Source: Gemmatimonadaceae bacterium (lineage in GTDB: Bacteria > Gemmatimonadota > Gemmatimonadetes > Gemmatimonadales > Gemmatimonadaceae). Taken from it: a stretch of 10,906 nucleotides of DNA. A program made the translations under genes and the position numbers. This document shows, piece after piece, positions 1 to 6,538 of this stretch. The notes below the pieces were generated by a model. The model saw nothing but the letters and a program-made list of their open reading frames with translations. It ran no database searches and had not been told where the DNA came from. Numbering within the stretch: position 1 is the first letter of the stretch; every line of letters starts with the position of its first letter. The DNA lies in contig JACMOE010000704.1 in the NCBI GenBank assembly GCA_014378185.1, positions 1-10,906 on the forward strand. The letters are read 5' to 3'.

Positions 1-1322
1 GCGTAGTTCATGGAGACGTAAACGACCCGGTTGGCGAAGCGCTGATACTGCACATACGTGTCGCCCGCCCCGGCAGCATTCCACCCGGTACAAACGCTCA
101 GTGCGAAGCCGTCCTTGAGCCGACCCGAAAAGAAGCAGCCGCCGCCATCGCCGTCCACGGTGCCGTAATTCAAGTGAATGGGAATCGCGGACACCTGCAG
201 AACATCGGTCGCGCTGCCATTCGCGGATTCACTGAACGTGACACTGGCCGACGTCGCCGCGGAGCCACCGACAATTGGAGTGTTGAGCGCAGGACGTACC
301 GGCTGCGCGGCCCACGCCGTGAAGCTGCCCAACTGCTCACTGTGGTCCGAGTCCACCTGCAGCTCCGTGCTGGAACTGGAACCATTGGTACCCGTGTTGA
401 AAATGGAGGACACGGACTTCGAGTGCCCCACCTGCTGCCGCACGGTTACCTCGTAGCCCAGCTGGATATGATGGACGACAGCCGTCACCGTCACGGTCAA
501 CGTATTGTTCGCGACGTCGTAATCCGTGGGGCCCACACGATCGACGACCACGGTAACGCTGTGCGCGCCAAGGGCCTGGAACGCCGGCGCGCGGAAGGCG
601 CAACTCACGCGACCACCCGCATCCACCCACATACCGGCAAGCCGATCCACCTCCACGCCATCCGCCTTGAGGACACAGTCGGCTCGCGCCCCCACATCGC
701 CCTTGATCTCCGTGATAGTGGCACTCACATCGAACGGCACTCCGACAATGACATTCGGAGACACACCGATGGACGCGACGCGCAGGTCGGGCCGGAACTT
801 CACCACATCCTGCGCGATGACGACGTCGGTCGCCTTGCCCGTGGCGTCATCGATGTTCGCCTGCACCTGCGCGATGGTGTTCCGCGCCATGCGGCCAAGA
901 CTCAGCGCCAGATACCCGGAGTTGACCGGCACGCCATTGAAGTTGGTGACGCCCTTGCTACCATCAGGCGCCAGGCTCTTCACCTGCACCCGATCGATCT
1001 GGCCCACGGGCGCCACGCCGCCCTCGAACTCCGACGTCGCCACTTCCAGCGTGACCACGCCGTCCTGACCGATCAGGGCGCGGCTCCACACTTCCTGCCC
1101 CTTGCTCGACTTCCCGCGCCATGGCTTCGCGCCGGCGTCGGAATACTTGTCGGAATTGGACCTGACCGAATACTGGCTACCTGCCGACGAGACCGACGTC
1201 GAAACGCGTGTCGAATTGGGTTGCGCAATGTTGGGAGCAAAGTCAGAACACGCAGCAGTCGTCGCCGCGAACACGGCCACGAGCAGACCGCTGCTCGCGC
1301 GCCGAGGGAAGAAACTGGTCAC
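1..1322 (-). CDS. Putative lipoprotein with CARDB-like domain (3' end outside window)
   Basis: The reverse strand is open without a stop from a GTG at 1322 to the left edge (440 complete codons). An in-frame TGA lies two codons upstream, so GTG-1322 is the most upstream start; GGTGA a few bases before it is a weak ribosome site. Residues 1-25 form a lipoprotein signal: R7-R8, a hydrophobic stretch 12-20, then TTAAC with C25 as the lipidation cysteine. A Ser/Gly-rich linker follows (about 33-75). Residues about 178-281 look like a CARDB (cell-adhesion-related) beta-sandwich, with the typical ending DYDVANNTLTVTVT and a possible disulfide pair C216/C241. A second beta-rich region follows to the edge. 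Inferred role: an outer-membrane or surface-anchored binding or adhesion protein; the ligand is unknown. It is transcribed divergently from the tRNA gene. The CARDB call comes from pattern memory. The coding assignment is firm because the frame stays open and yields a sensible signal peptide. Confidence 0.8.
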   Translation of the reverse strand, partial: MTSFFPRRASSGLLVAVFAATTAACSDFAPNIAQPNSTRVSTSVSSAGSQYSVRSNSDKYSDAGAKPWRGKSSKGQEVWSRALIGQDGVVTLEVATSEFEGGVAPVGQIDRVQVKSLAPDGSKGVTNFNGVPVNSGYLALSLGRMARNTIAQVQANIDDATGKATDVVIAQDVVKFRPDLRVASIGVSPNVIVGVPFDVSATITEIKGDVGARADCVLKADGVEVDRLAGMWVDAGGRVSCAFRAPAFQALGAHSVTVVVDRVGPTDYDVANNTLTVTVTAVVHHIQLGYEVTVRQQVGHSKSVSSIFNTGTNGSSSSTELQVDSDHSEQLGSFTAWAAQPVRPALNTPIVGGSAATSASVTFSESANGSATDVLQVSAIPIHLNYGTVDGDGGGCFFSGRLKDGFALSVCTGWNAAGAGDTYVQYQRFANRVVYVSMNY

Positions 1323-1349
1323 AAATCACCGGTTATGAAGCGATGCGAA

Positions 1350-1377
1350 ACATTAGTCCGTATTTTTCGGGAAGCAA
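1350..1377 (-). promoter_or_regulatory. Possible promoter of the lipoprotein gene
   Basis: On the minus strand TTGCTT (1377-1372) and TAATGT (1355-1350) are separated by 16 bases, with an A-rich spacer, about 28 bases before the GTG at 1322. Both boxes match the sigma-70 consensus only partly. This is the most AT-rich part of the divergent spacer, which is the main support. Confidence 0.3.
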
Positions 1378-1415
1378 TGCCCTGGAACGAGGACATACAC
1401 CGGGCATACTTCGGG

Positions 1416-1445
1416 TTGCCGCAGCAGAGCGCCCGCGTTTACATT
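1416..1445 (+). promoter_or_regulatory. Possible promoter of tRNA-Ser and gltX
   Basis: TTGCCG (1416-1421) and TACATT (1440-1445) are separated by 18 bases, and the tRNA begins 31 bases after the -10 box. The same arrangement, TTGC plus TACATT with a 16-base spacer, occurs before lexA (3097-3124), which modestly supports both. The spacer 1323-1475 holds no gene that I can see. Confidence 0.3.
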
Positions 1446-1475
1446 CCACGCTGGCCGCACTTCACCTTGCGTCCT

Positions 1476-1564
1476 GGAGGGGTGGCCGAGAGGCTGAAGG
1501 CACCGGTTTGCTAAACCGGCATACTGGGAAACTGGTATCGAGGGTTCGAATCCCTCCCTCTCCG
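1476..1564 (+). tRNA. tRNA-Ser (anticodon GCU)
   Basis: A complete class II tRNA can be folded by eye. The acceptor arm GGAGGGG (1476-1482) pairs with CCTCTCC (1557-1563) with one G-U pair, followed by discriminator G1564. The anticodon stem CCGGT/ACCGG encloses the loop TTGCTAA with anticodon GCT at 1510-1512, which reads AGC/AGU serine codons. A long variable arm (about 1521-1538) has seven pairs closed by a GAAA loop, as expected for tRNA-Ser. The T arm GAGGG-TTCGAAT-CCCTC is perfect. The 3' CCA is not encoded, so it must be added by a nucleotidyltransferase. gltX starts 57 bases downstream on the same strand. Confidence 0.97.
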
Positions 1565-1568
1565 CTTT

Positions 1569-1604
1569 GAAGGGACGCCGCTCCCGCGGCGGGCCTTCGT
1601 GTTT
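1569..1604 (+). terminator. GC-rich hairpin between tRNA-Ser and gltX (terminator or attenuator)
   Basis: GAAGG (1569-1573) pairs with CCTTC (1594-1598), and inside it CGCCGC (1576-1581) pairs with GCGGCG (1586-1591) around a TCCC loop; GTGTTT follows. The U tract is poor, so as an intrinsic terminator it would be weak. It ends only 23 bases before the gltX ATG, leaving no space for a separate gltX promoter downstream. Confidence 0.55.
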
Positions 1605-1621
1605 CCTCCCTGCTCACAGTC

Positions 1622-3085
1622 ATGGCCGCCTCCGCCCCTCGCCTCCGCTTCGCCCCATCGCCCACGGGCTACCTCCACGTGGGGGGCGCCCGGACCGCCC
1701 TGTTCAACTGGCTCTACGCCCGCAAATTCGGCGGCAAGATGCTGCTGCGCATCGAGGATACGGACAAGGCGCGCAGCACCGACGAGAGTACCCGCGCAAT
1801 CTTCGAGGGACTCGCATGGCTGGGCCTTGCCTGGGACGAGGACGTGGTGCACCAGGGCGCCAACCTGGATCGTCACCGCACAGACGCGTACAGGCTGCTT
1901 CAGGATGACTCCGCATACCGCTGCTTCTGCACGCAGGCAGAGCTCGCCGAACGCCGCGCCGCGGCCGAGGCGCACAAGGAGGCCTTCACCTACGATCGCC
2001 GCTGCGACCGGCTCGGGGCCGAGGAGATCGCACGACGCGTTGCGGATGGCTTGCCCTTCACCATCCGCTTTCGCGTGCCGGAGGGTACCACGGGGTGGAG
2101 CGACCTGGTGCACGACACCATCACCTTCCCCAACAAGGACATCGAGGACTTCATCATCCTCCGCACCGACGGCACGCCCATCTACAACCTGGCGGTCGTG
2201 AGCGACGACATCGCTGCGGCGATCACGCTCGTGATGCGGGGAGACGACCACATCTCCAACACGCCGAAGCAGATCATGCTCTACACGGCCCTCGGCGCCG
2301 CGTTGCCGGAGTTTGCGCACCTGCCGATGATCCACGGCATGGACGGGAAAAAACTGAGCAAGCGGCACGGTGCCACCGCCGTGGGCGACTACCAGCACCT
2401 CGGCATCCTGCCTGGCGCGATGCTCAACTTTCTCGCGCTGTTGGGGTGGGCCCCCGGCAATGACATCGAAGTCATGACGGTGGCTCAGATGGTCGAGCGG
2501 TTCGATACGGCGGGACTGCAGAAGAAGGCGGCCATCTTCGATGCGAAGAAGCTGGAGTGGATGAATGGCCAGCATCTCCAGCTCCTGCCCACGGATGAAC
2601 TGGTTGCACGGGTAACGCCTGCCTTTGTGGCGGCGGGCTACACCACCGCCATGGAGCTGGAGGGGCGTCGGGACTGGTTGCTCACACTGCTCGACCTGCT
2701 CAAGGTTCGTGCACGTACAGTGGACGACATCGTGGCGCAGGCAGCGCCGTACTTCCTCGACAGCATTGCGTACACTCCGGACGCCGTGGCGAAACAGTGG
2801 AAGGATCGGACGTCCACGATCGCGTCGCTGCAAGGCATTCGTGACGCACTGGCCGAGGTGCCCGCGTGGGAGGCGGAGGCGAATGAGGCCGCGTTGCGCG
2901 CACTCGCGGAGCGCATGGGCCTTGGCGACAAGGCGGGCAAGCTGTTTCAACCGCTCCGGGTCGCGCTTACAGGAGAGAGCGCCAGCCCCGGAATTTTCGA
3001 CGTGCTGGCGATCCTTGGGCGCGAGCGCTCCCTGTCGCGCCTCGACGCGGCGCTCGCATTTACCAGGGCCCCACGGAACGCGTAA
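1622..3085 (+). CDS. gltX: Glutamyl-tRNA synthetase
   Basis: This is a class Ib aminoacyl-tRNA synthetase that charges tRNA-Glu in the cytoplasm. The 487 residues match the usual bacterial length. The catalytic Rossmann fold opens with RFAPSPTGYLHVGG (HIGH-type motif HVGG at 19-22). RGDDHISNTPKQ (206-217) and KLSKRHG (244-250, the KMSKS-type loop) complete the active site; the C-terminal third is the helical anticodon-binding region. A zinc-type site is visible as C101-x-C103-x20-Y124-x3-C128. That is the spacing I recall for E. coli GluQ-RS (YadB) rather than the C-x-C-x24-C-x-H of E. coli GluRS. The protein has the full anticodon-binding part, so it is GluRS and not the truncated YadB. The ATG at 1622 is chosen because the protein begins just before the conserved motif; no good ribosome site precedes it. 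Whether it also mischarges tRNA-Gln cannot be told from this window. Confidence 0.97.
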   Translation: MAASAPRLRFAPSPTGYLHVGGARTALFNWLYARKFGGKMLLRIEDTDKARSTDESTRAIFEGLAWLGLAWDEDVVHQGANLDRHRTDAYRLLQDDSAYRCFCTQAELAERRAAAEAHKEAFTYDRRCDRLGAEEIARRVADGLPFTIRFRVPEGTTGWSDLVHDTITFPNKDIEDFIILRTDGTPIYNLAVVSDDIAAAITLVMRGDDHISNTPKQIMLYTALGAALPEFAHLPMIHGMDGKKLSKRHGATAVGDYQHLGILPGAMLNFLALLGWAPGNDIEVMTVAQMVERFDTAGLQKKAAIFDAKKLEWMNGQHLQLLPTDELVARVTPAFVAAGYTTAMELEGRRDWLLTLLDLLKVRARTVDDIVAQAAPYFLDSIAYTPDAVAKQWKDRTSTIASLQGIRDALAEVPAWEAEANEAALRALAERMGLGDKAGKLFQPLRVALTGESASPGIFDVLAILGRERSLSRLDAALAFTRAPRNA

Positions 3086-3101
3086 CGAAACAAGTGTTGC
3101 G
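3086..3101 (+). promoter_or_regulatory. Candidate LexA operator (SOS box) before lexA
   Basis: CGAAACAAGTGTTGCG starts directly after the gltX stop codon, 95 bases before the lexA ATG. Six of its eight symmetric positions pair. Its core AAC-AAGT-GTT (3089-3098) fits the AAC-RNRY-GTT core of the Gram-positive SOS box CGAACRNRYGTTYC. The right half overlaps the -35 element of a possible lexA promoter, a position suited to autorepression. Confidence 0.5.
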
Positions 3102-3124
3102 CCGGGCGTCAGGAATGGTACATT
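3097..3124 (+). promoter_or_regulatory. Possible lexA promoter
   Basis: TTGCGC (3097-3102) and TACATT (3119-3124) are separated by 16 bases, about 72 bases before the lexA start. Each box matches the sigma-70 consensus in three or four of six positions. The overlap with the candidate LexA operator supports the assignment. No terminator separates gltX from lexA, so read-through from gltX is also possible. Confidence 0.4.
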
Positions 3125-3196
3125 GCCGGAAACAAGCAAGAAATCGGGGCTGCCGTTGCGGTCGCCGACCATCCTCTGTGATGCAGGCGAGACACC

Positions 3197-3862
3197 ATGA
3201 CGGAGCCGCTGACGCCGCTGGAACGACGGGTTTATCACTACCTGATCGACTTCCTCGCGGAGAACACCTACCAGCCCAGCATACGAGAGATTGCGAAGAA
3301 GTTTCGCATCAAGTCCACGAAGACGGTTAGCGATCTTCTTGGCTCACTCTCGCAGAAGGGGTTCATCGAGCGCGACCAGTCGCGCTCGCGTGGTGTGCGC
3401 ATCGTGGGGCAGTCTGGCCAGGCCAGCACGCAGCCCGTGCCGTACTATGGCCGCGTGCATGCCGGTGAACCGGCGCTGCTGCCCGATCACCGGGTGAGCT
3501 TTCTCACGATGGACCGCCGGTTCCTTCCCAGCGATGACGTGTTCTTCCTGCGCATCAAGGGAGAATCGATGATTGGCCGCGGCATCTTTGCGGACGATTA
3601 CGTACTCGTGTCGCCGTCCACGCGCGCCAAGGATGGGGACATCGTGGCGGCGCGACTCGGCGAGGAGGCCACGATCAAGACGCTCACGCACCGCGGCGCG
3701 ACAATCGTGCTGGAACCGGCGAACGATGCCGAGCGGTCCATCGAGGTGGGACCTCGCGACGACTTCGCGGTGCTCGGCGTGGTGTGCGGGGTGTTTCGTC
3801 CCTTCATGGAACAGACGCTCCAGCCCAGCCTTCCCATTCCGGTTGACGACAATATCAACTAG
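3197..3862 (+). CDS. lexA: LexA, SOS response repressor and self-cleaving peptidase
   Basis: LexA represses the DNA-damage regulon and cleaves itself when activated RecA is present. The 221 residues contain an N-terminal winged helix-turn-helix (about 1-70) and a C-terminal S24 peptidase domain. The cleavage bond is A89-G90 in GRVHAGEP. The catalytic dyad is S124 (in GESM) and K161 (in ATIKTL); their spacing of 37 equals that of S119/K156 in E. coli LexA. The recognition-helix region STKTVSDLL (40-48) differs from the E. coli SPNAAEEHL and resembles the SSSTVHGHL of Bacillus LexA, suggesting an operator of Gram-positive type. The protein has a tail of about 18 residues beyond the usual end. 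AGGCGAG five bases before the ATG is a modest ribosome site. The upstream spacer holds a candidate operator and promoter. Downstream it converges with the minus-strand operon, leaving 11 bases and no obvious terminator. Confidence 0.95.
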   Translation: MTEPLTPLERRVYHYLIDFLAENTYQPSIREIAKKFRIKSTKTVSDLLGSLSQKGFIERDQSRSRGVRIVGQSGQASTQPVPYYGRVHAGEPALLPDHRVSFLTMDRRFLPSDDVFFLRIKGESMIGRGIFADDYVLVSPSTRAKDGDIVAARLGEEATIKTLTHRGATIVLEPANDAERSIEVGPRDDFAVLGVVCGVFRPFMEQTLQPSLPIPVDDNIN

Positions 3863-3873
3863 GAGTTCCCGGG

Positions 3874-4719
3874 TTACGGAATGAGGTCCGGGTTCGCCGG
3901 GAGCGGCTTGCTGTCATCGCCACCCTGCCGCCGCTCCTCGCGCTCCTTGTCCTTGCGTTCGCGAATGCGCTTCACGGCGGTCTTGAACTCGTCATCGTGG
4001 AACGCGGCGTCGGCATGCAACAACAGGTCGGCGCGACGCGACGTCACGAGCCGGTCTGCGATGGTCTCCCCAGGATTGCCCTGGATGCGGATGGGCAATG
4101 CGGCGAGCACCGCACTCGGAATGGCGAACTTGCCGAGATAGATCTTGTTGCCGTCGATGCCCCACTTCTGCCCGTTCTTGCCTTCGTGAGTCCAGTCGCC
4201 GGGCGCCTTGCCGGCCAGCGCGCGCACCCGGGCGACGGAATCATTGTACGCATAGATGCTCGCGCGTACAGCGCTGTCCACGCGCTCGGCGTGCGTCTTG
4301 GGCGCGGGGAAGAACGCGTGGGGGTCGCTCGCGAGCCTGGGGTCGGGCGCGCCCGGTGTTATTCCGGTGGTCACGCCAATGTCCCCACCGCGGCCGCGCC
4401 CGCCCACGACGCCGCCTGGATTACCTGACGTAGCGGGCGGCGGCATAGTGATGGCATCGGGCACCCGCGTGGGCACTACCAACCCGCGCGACGATTGCGT
4501 GGCCCTGGGCGCCGGGCCAACCGAGTCCCGGCCGCCAGTGGCTCCCGCGGTGGCCACGTTGACGTACGCCACCTTCTCTTCTAATGGCGGCGCCGTTGAC
4601 GGTGAACGGAGGCCCGAGAAATCGTAGTGGAATGCAGCGTTCAGGATCGCGAAGGCAACCACCACGTGAATGGCGATCGACAGCAGCAGGGGCAGCGGTT
4701 CGCGACGCGACGACTTCAT
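3874..4719 (-). CDS. TonB-like membrane-anchored protein of unknown function
   Basis: The predicted protein has 281 residues. A short basic N-terminus (KSSRREP) precedes one hydrophobic helix (about 9-27), giving an N-in, C-out inner-membrane anchor. Inside it S14-x3-H18 (SIAIH) reproduces the Ser-x3-His pattern of the TonB/TolA transmembrane helix, where these residues matter for ExbB/ExbD or TolQ/TolR energy coupling. A Pro/Gly-rich, low-complexity segment (about 40-140) could span part of the periplasm. Residues 141-245 look folded, with WGIDGNKIYLGKF (186-198). The end is a highly charged helix (about 245-265) and a short Pro-rich tail. I see no canonical TonB C-terminal domain (no YP...RVEG-type motif). 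It starts at an ATGA overlap with the aminotransferase stop, so translation is probably coupled. A longer in-frame reading back to 5160 is rejected because it lies over the aminotransferase gene. The function is not known to me. Confidence 0.8.
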   Translation of the reverse strand: MKSSRREPLPLLLSIAIHVVVAFAILNAAFHYDFSGLRSPSTAPPLEEKVAYVNVATAGATGGRDSVGPAPRATQSSRGLVVPTRVPDAITMPPPATSGNPGGVVGGRGRGGDIGVTTGITPGAPDPRLASDPHAFFPAPKTHAERVDSAVRASIYAYNDSVARVRALAGKAPGDWTHEGKNGQKWGIDGNKIYLGKFAIPSAVLAALPIRIQGNPGETIADRLVTSRRADLLLHADAAFHDDEFKTAVKRIRERKDKEREERRQGGDDSKPLPANPDLIP

Positions 4720-5900
4720 GCAGCGCCCACCATCATGCCGGCGAGCACGCGGCCCGCGCGTTCCGCGGCCTGCGCGATGCGCTCCGGCGACGTGATGAAG
4801 CTGATGCGGAAGAACCCTTCTCCGCCCGCCCCGAACGACGAGCCCGACATGACGATGACCCCTTCGTCCTCCAGGAGGCGCTCCGCAAAGGTCGCGGAGG
4901 GCACGCCGTCGGGCAACTTGATCCACAGGTACATCGTGGCCAGCGGCACTTCGCACTCGAAGCCAGCGGCACGGAATGCGGTGACCGCCGCGTCGCGACG
5001 CTGCTTGCAGGTTGCGACATTCTGCGGGACGAACGTCTCCCAGCTCTCCAGGGCGGCAACGCCCGCGGCCTGAATCGCCATGAACTGCCCGGTATCGACG
5101 AACGACTTCACCTTGGCAAGCGTGCGTGCGACTTCCGGGCGCGCCACGGCCCAACCGCACCGCCAGCCGGTCATGTTGTACGTCTTGCTCAGGGAATGGA
5201 ACTCGACGGCGACGTCGCGTGCGCCGTCCACCTGGAAGATGCTGGGCGGCACATAGCCGTCGAACGCCATCTCGGAATACGCGTTGTCGTACACGAGCAG
5301 GATATCGCGTTCCCGGCAGGTCTTCACGACACGCTCGAGATATTCGATGGGGGCGACAGCGGCCGTGGGATTGTTCGGATAGTTCAGGTACAGGATGCGG
5401 GTGCGATCCAGCACTTCTGCGGGAATCTCGTCGAGCTCGACGAGAAACTTCGTCCGCGGCCGCAGGGGATAGCGATAGGCCTCGCCGCCGCCCAGCAACG
5501 TGCCGCCCTGATATGCGTTGTAGCCCGGCTCGGGAATAATGCCCACCGCGCCCGCTTCCATGTACGCAAACGCCAGGTGCGAGATGCCTTCCTTGGACCC
5601 GATGAGCGGCACCACCTCGGTAATGGGATCACAGGTGACACCAAAGCGGCGCTGCATGAAGGCACTGACTGCCTCGCGATACGGCAGGTATCCCATGCCG
5701 AAGCCATACCGGCTCATGCTGGGCTCCGCCACCGCGGCCTGCATACGCGCGAGAGCGGCGGCTGGCGGCGCGAGGTCCGCGTCGCCGGCGCCCAGGTCGA
5801 TGACGTCCACACCGCGCGCGATCAATTCCCGCTTGCGCTGGGGAATGGTCGCGAGTGGATACTCCGGCAGGGTCACGAAGCGCTGGGCGAACGGTGGCAC
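4716..5900 (-). CDS. Class I/II PLP aminotransferase, LL-diaminopimelate aminotransferase-like
   Basis: This is a fold-type I pyridoxal-phosphate enzyme of 394 residues, full length for COG0436. Landmarks are the N-terminal YPLATIPQRKREL, GSKEGI (101-106), PNNPT (175-179) with N177, YDNAYSE (204-210) with D205 and Y208, the Schiff-base lysine K239 in SLSKTYNMTGWRCGW, and the carboxylate-binding arginine R365 in FFRISF. The overall motif string matches what I remember of DapL-type LL-diaminopimelate aminotransferases (lysine and peptidoglycan precursor route). An aspartate or other amino-acid aminotransferase remains possible. Two usually conserved spots differ: GAGDAD (37-42) where GIGDPD is typical, and PNNPTA where PNNPTG is typical. 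The start is GTG-5900, whose G is the last base of the upstream TAG stop (TAGTG); a GTG at residue 9 is the alternative. No clear ribosome site was seen, so it probably relies on translational coupling. Confidence 0.93.
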   Translation of the reverse strand: MPPFAQRFVTLPEYPLATIPQRKRELIARGVDVIDLGAGDADLAPPAAALARMQAAVAEPSMSRYGFGMGYLPYREAVSAFMQRRFGVTCDPITEVVPLIGSKEGISHLAFAYMEAGAVGIIPEPGYNAYQGGTLLGGGEAYRYPLRPRTKFLVELDEIPAEVLDRTRILYLNYPNNPTAAVAPIEYLERVVKTCRERDILLVYDNAYSEMAFDGYVPPSIFQVDGARDVAVEFHSLSKTYNMTGWRCGWAVARPEVARTLAKVKSFVDTGQFMAIQAAGVAALESWETFVPQNVATCKQRRDAAVTAFRAAGFECEVPLATMYLWIKLPDGVPSATFAERLLEDEGVIVMSGSSFGAGGEGFFRISFITSPERIAQAAERAGRVLAGMMVGAA

Positions 5901-6520
5901 TATTCGTCACGGGTGACAGGGTTGCTGACTCGGCTCACGCCGGCGATCTCCACTTCTACCACGTCGCCCGGTGAGAGGGTCCCTACTCCTCCTGGCGTTC
6001 CCGTCAGCACGAGATCGCCAGCCTCCAGCGTCATGATATCGGAGATGTACGACAACAACGCGGGAATGTCGAATACCATGTCGCGTGCGCAACCCTCTTG
6101 CCGAACCGTGCCGTTGACGCGACACGAGAGGGTGAGCGACGTGAGCGAGTCGGGCACGTCTCCGATCAGCCCCACGGCGCAGAACGTATCGAAGCCTTTT
6201 GCGCGAGTCCACTGTCCATCGGACTTCTGGAGGTCGCGCGCAGTCACGTCGTTCGCGGCTGCAATTCCCGACACGGCCGCCCTCGCTTCGTCAGCGGTGG
6301 CCCGGCGCAATCGCCTGCCGACGACGACACCGATTTCCCCTTCGTACTCCACTTGCTTGGACACCGTTGGAAGCCGAATGGATTCTCCGTGGCGGATGAT
6401 GCTCGACGGCGGCTTCAGGAAGATGAGGGGCTCTTTCGGGACGTCGTTGCCGAGTTCCCGCGCGTGTGCGGCATAGTTGCGACCCACGCAGACAATCTTC
6501 GAGGGGGCGAGGTTGGGCAT
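5900..6520 (-). CDS. Fumarylacetoacetate hydrolase (FAH) family enzyme, acylpyruvase-like
   Basis: This is a metal-dependent hydrolase or decarboxylase of the FAH fold, 206 residues, the single-domain size of the FAHD1/YcgM-type branch. It begins with VGRNYAAHARELGN and IFLKPPSSI (33-41). The divalent-metal ligands are inferred by alignment from memory to human FAHD1: E60 and E62 in VEYEGEIG and D91 in AANDVTARD, with matching 29-residue spacing between the last two. K108 in WTRAKGFD and LVLTGTPGGVG (170-180) complete the pattern. Likely substrates are acylpyruvates or oxaloacetate-like 2-keto acids; the sequence does not decide which. It lies 18 bases after the helicase stop and shares one base with the following aminotransferase start, so it is an inner gene of an operon. 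The ATG at 6520 is right for the family N-terminus; the ribosome site is weak. Confidence 0.93.
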   Translation of the reverse strand: MPNLAPSKIVCVGRNYAAHARELGNDVPKEPLIFLKPPSSIIRHGESIRLPTVSKQVEYEGEIGVVVGRRLRRATADEARAAVSGIAAANDVTARDLQKSDGQWTRAKGFDTFCAVGLIGDVPDSLTSLTLSCRVNGTVRQEGCARDMVFDIPALLSYISDIMTLEAGDLVLTGTPGGVGTLSPGDVVEVEIAGVSRVSNPVTRDE

Positions 6521-6538
6521 CGGTGAAAAGTAATGGAG

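Noticed and set aside
174..1514. 446-codon open frame on the plus strand
   Set aside because: His/Arg-rich composition without any recognisable motif; it is antisense to the lipoprotein gene and runs into the tRNA-Ser gene.
1208..1570. 120-codon plus-strand frame ending in a peptide read from the tRNA
   Set aside because: Its end is the tRNA-Ser gene itself, a common source of false small proteins.
1511..3238. 575-codon open frame on the minus strand
   Set aside because: Antisense shadow of gltX; gltX has all synthetase motifs and the shadow has none.
3863..3873. Bidirectional terminator between lexA and the minus operon
   Set aside because: Only 11 bases with a CCCGGG palindrome; no stem-loop with a U tract on either strand.
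4720..5160. N-terminal extension of the TonB-like protein
   Set aside because: It would overlap the aminotransferase by 441 bases and lacks a sensible domain; the ATG at 4719 is followed at once by a membrane anchor and overlaps the preceding stop as ATGA.
4584..6476. 630-codon open frame on the plus strand
   Set aside because: Antisense to the aminotransferase and FAH genes, both of which have clear catalytic motifs.
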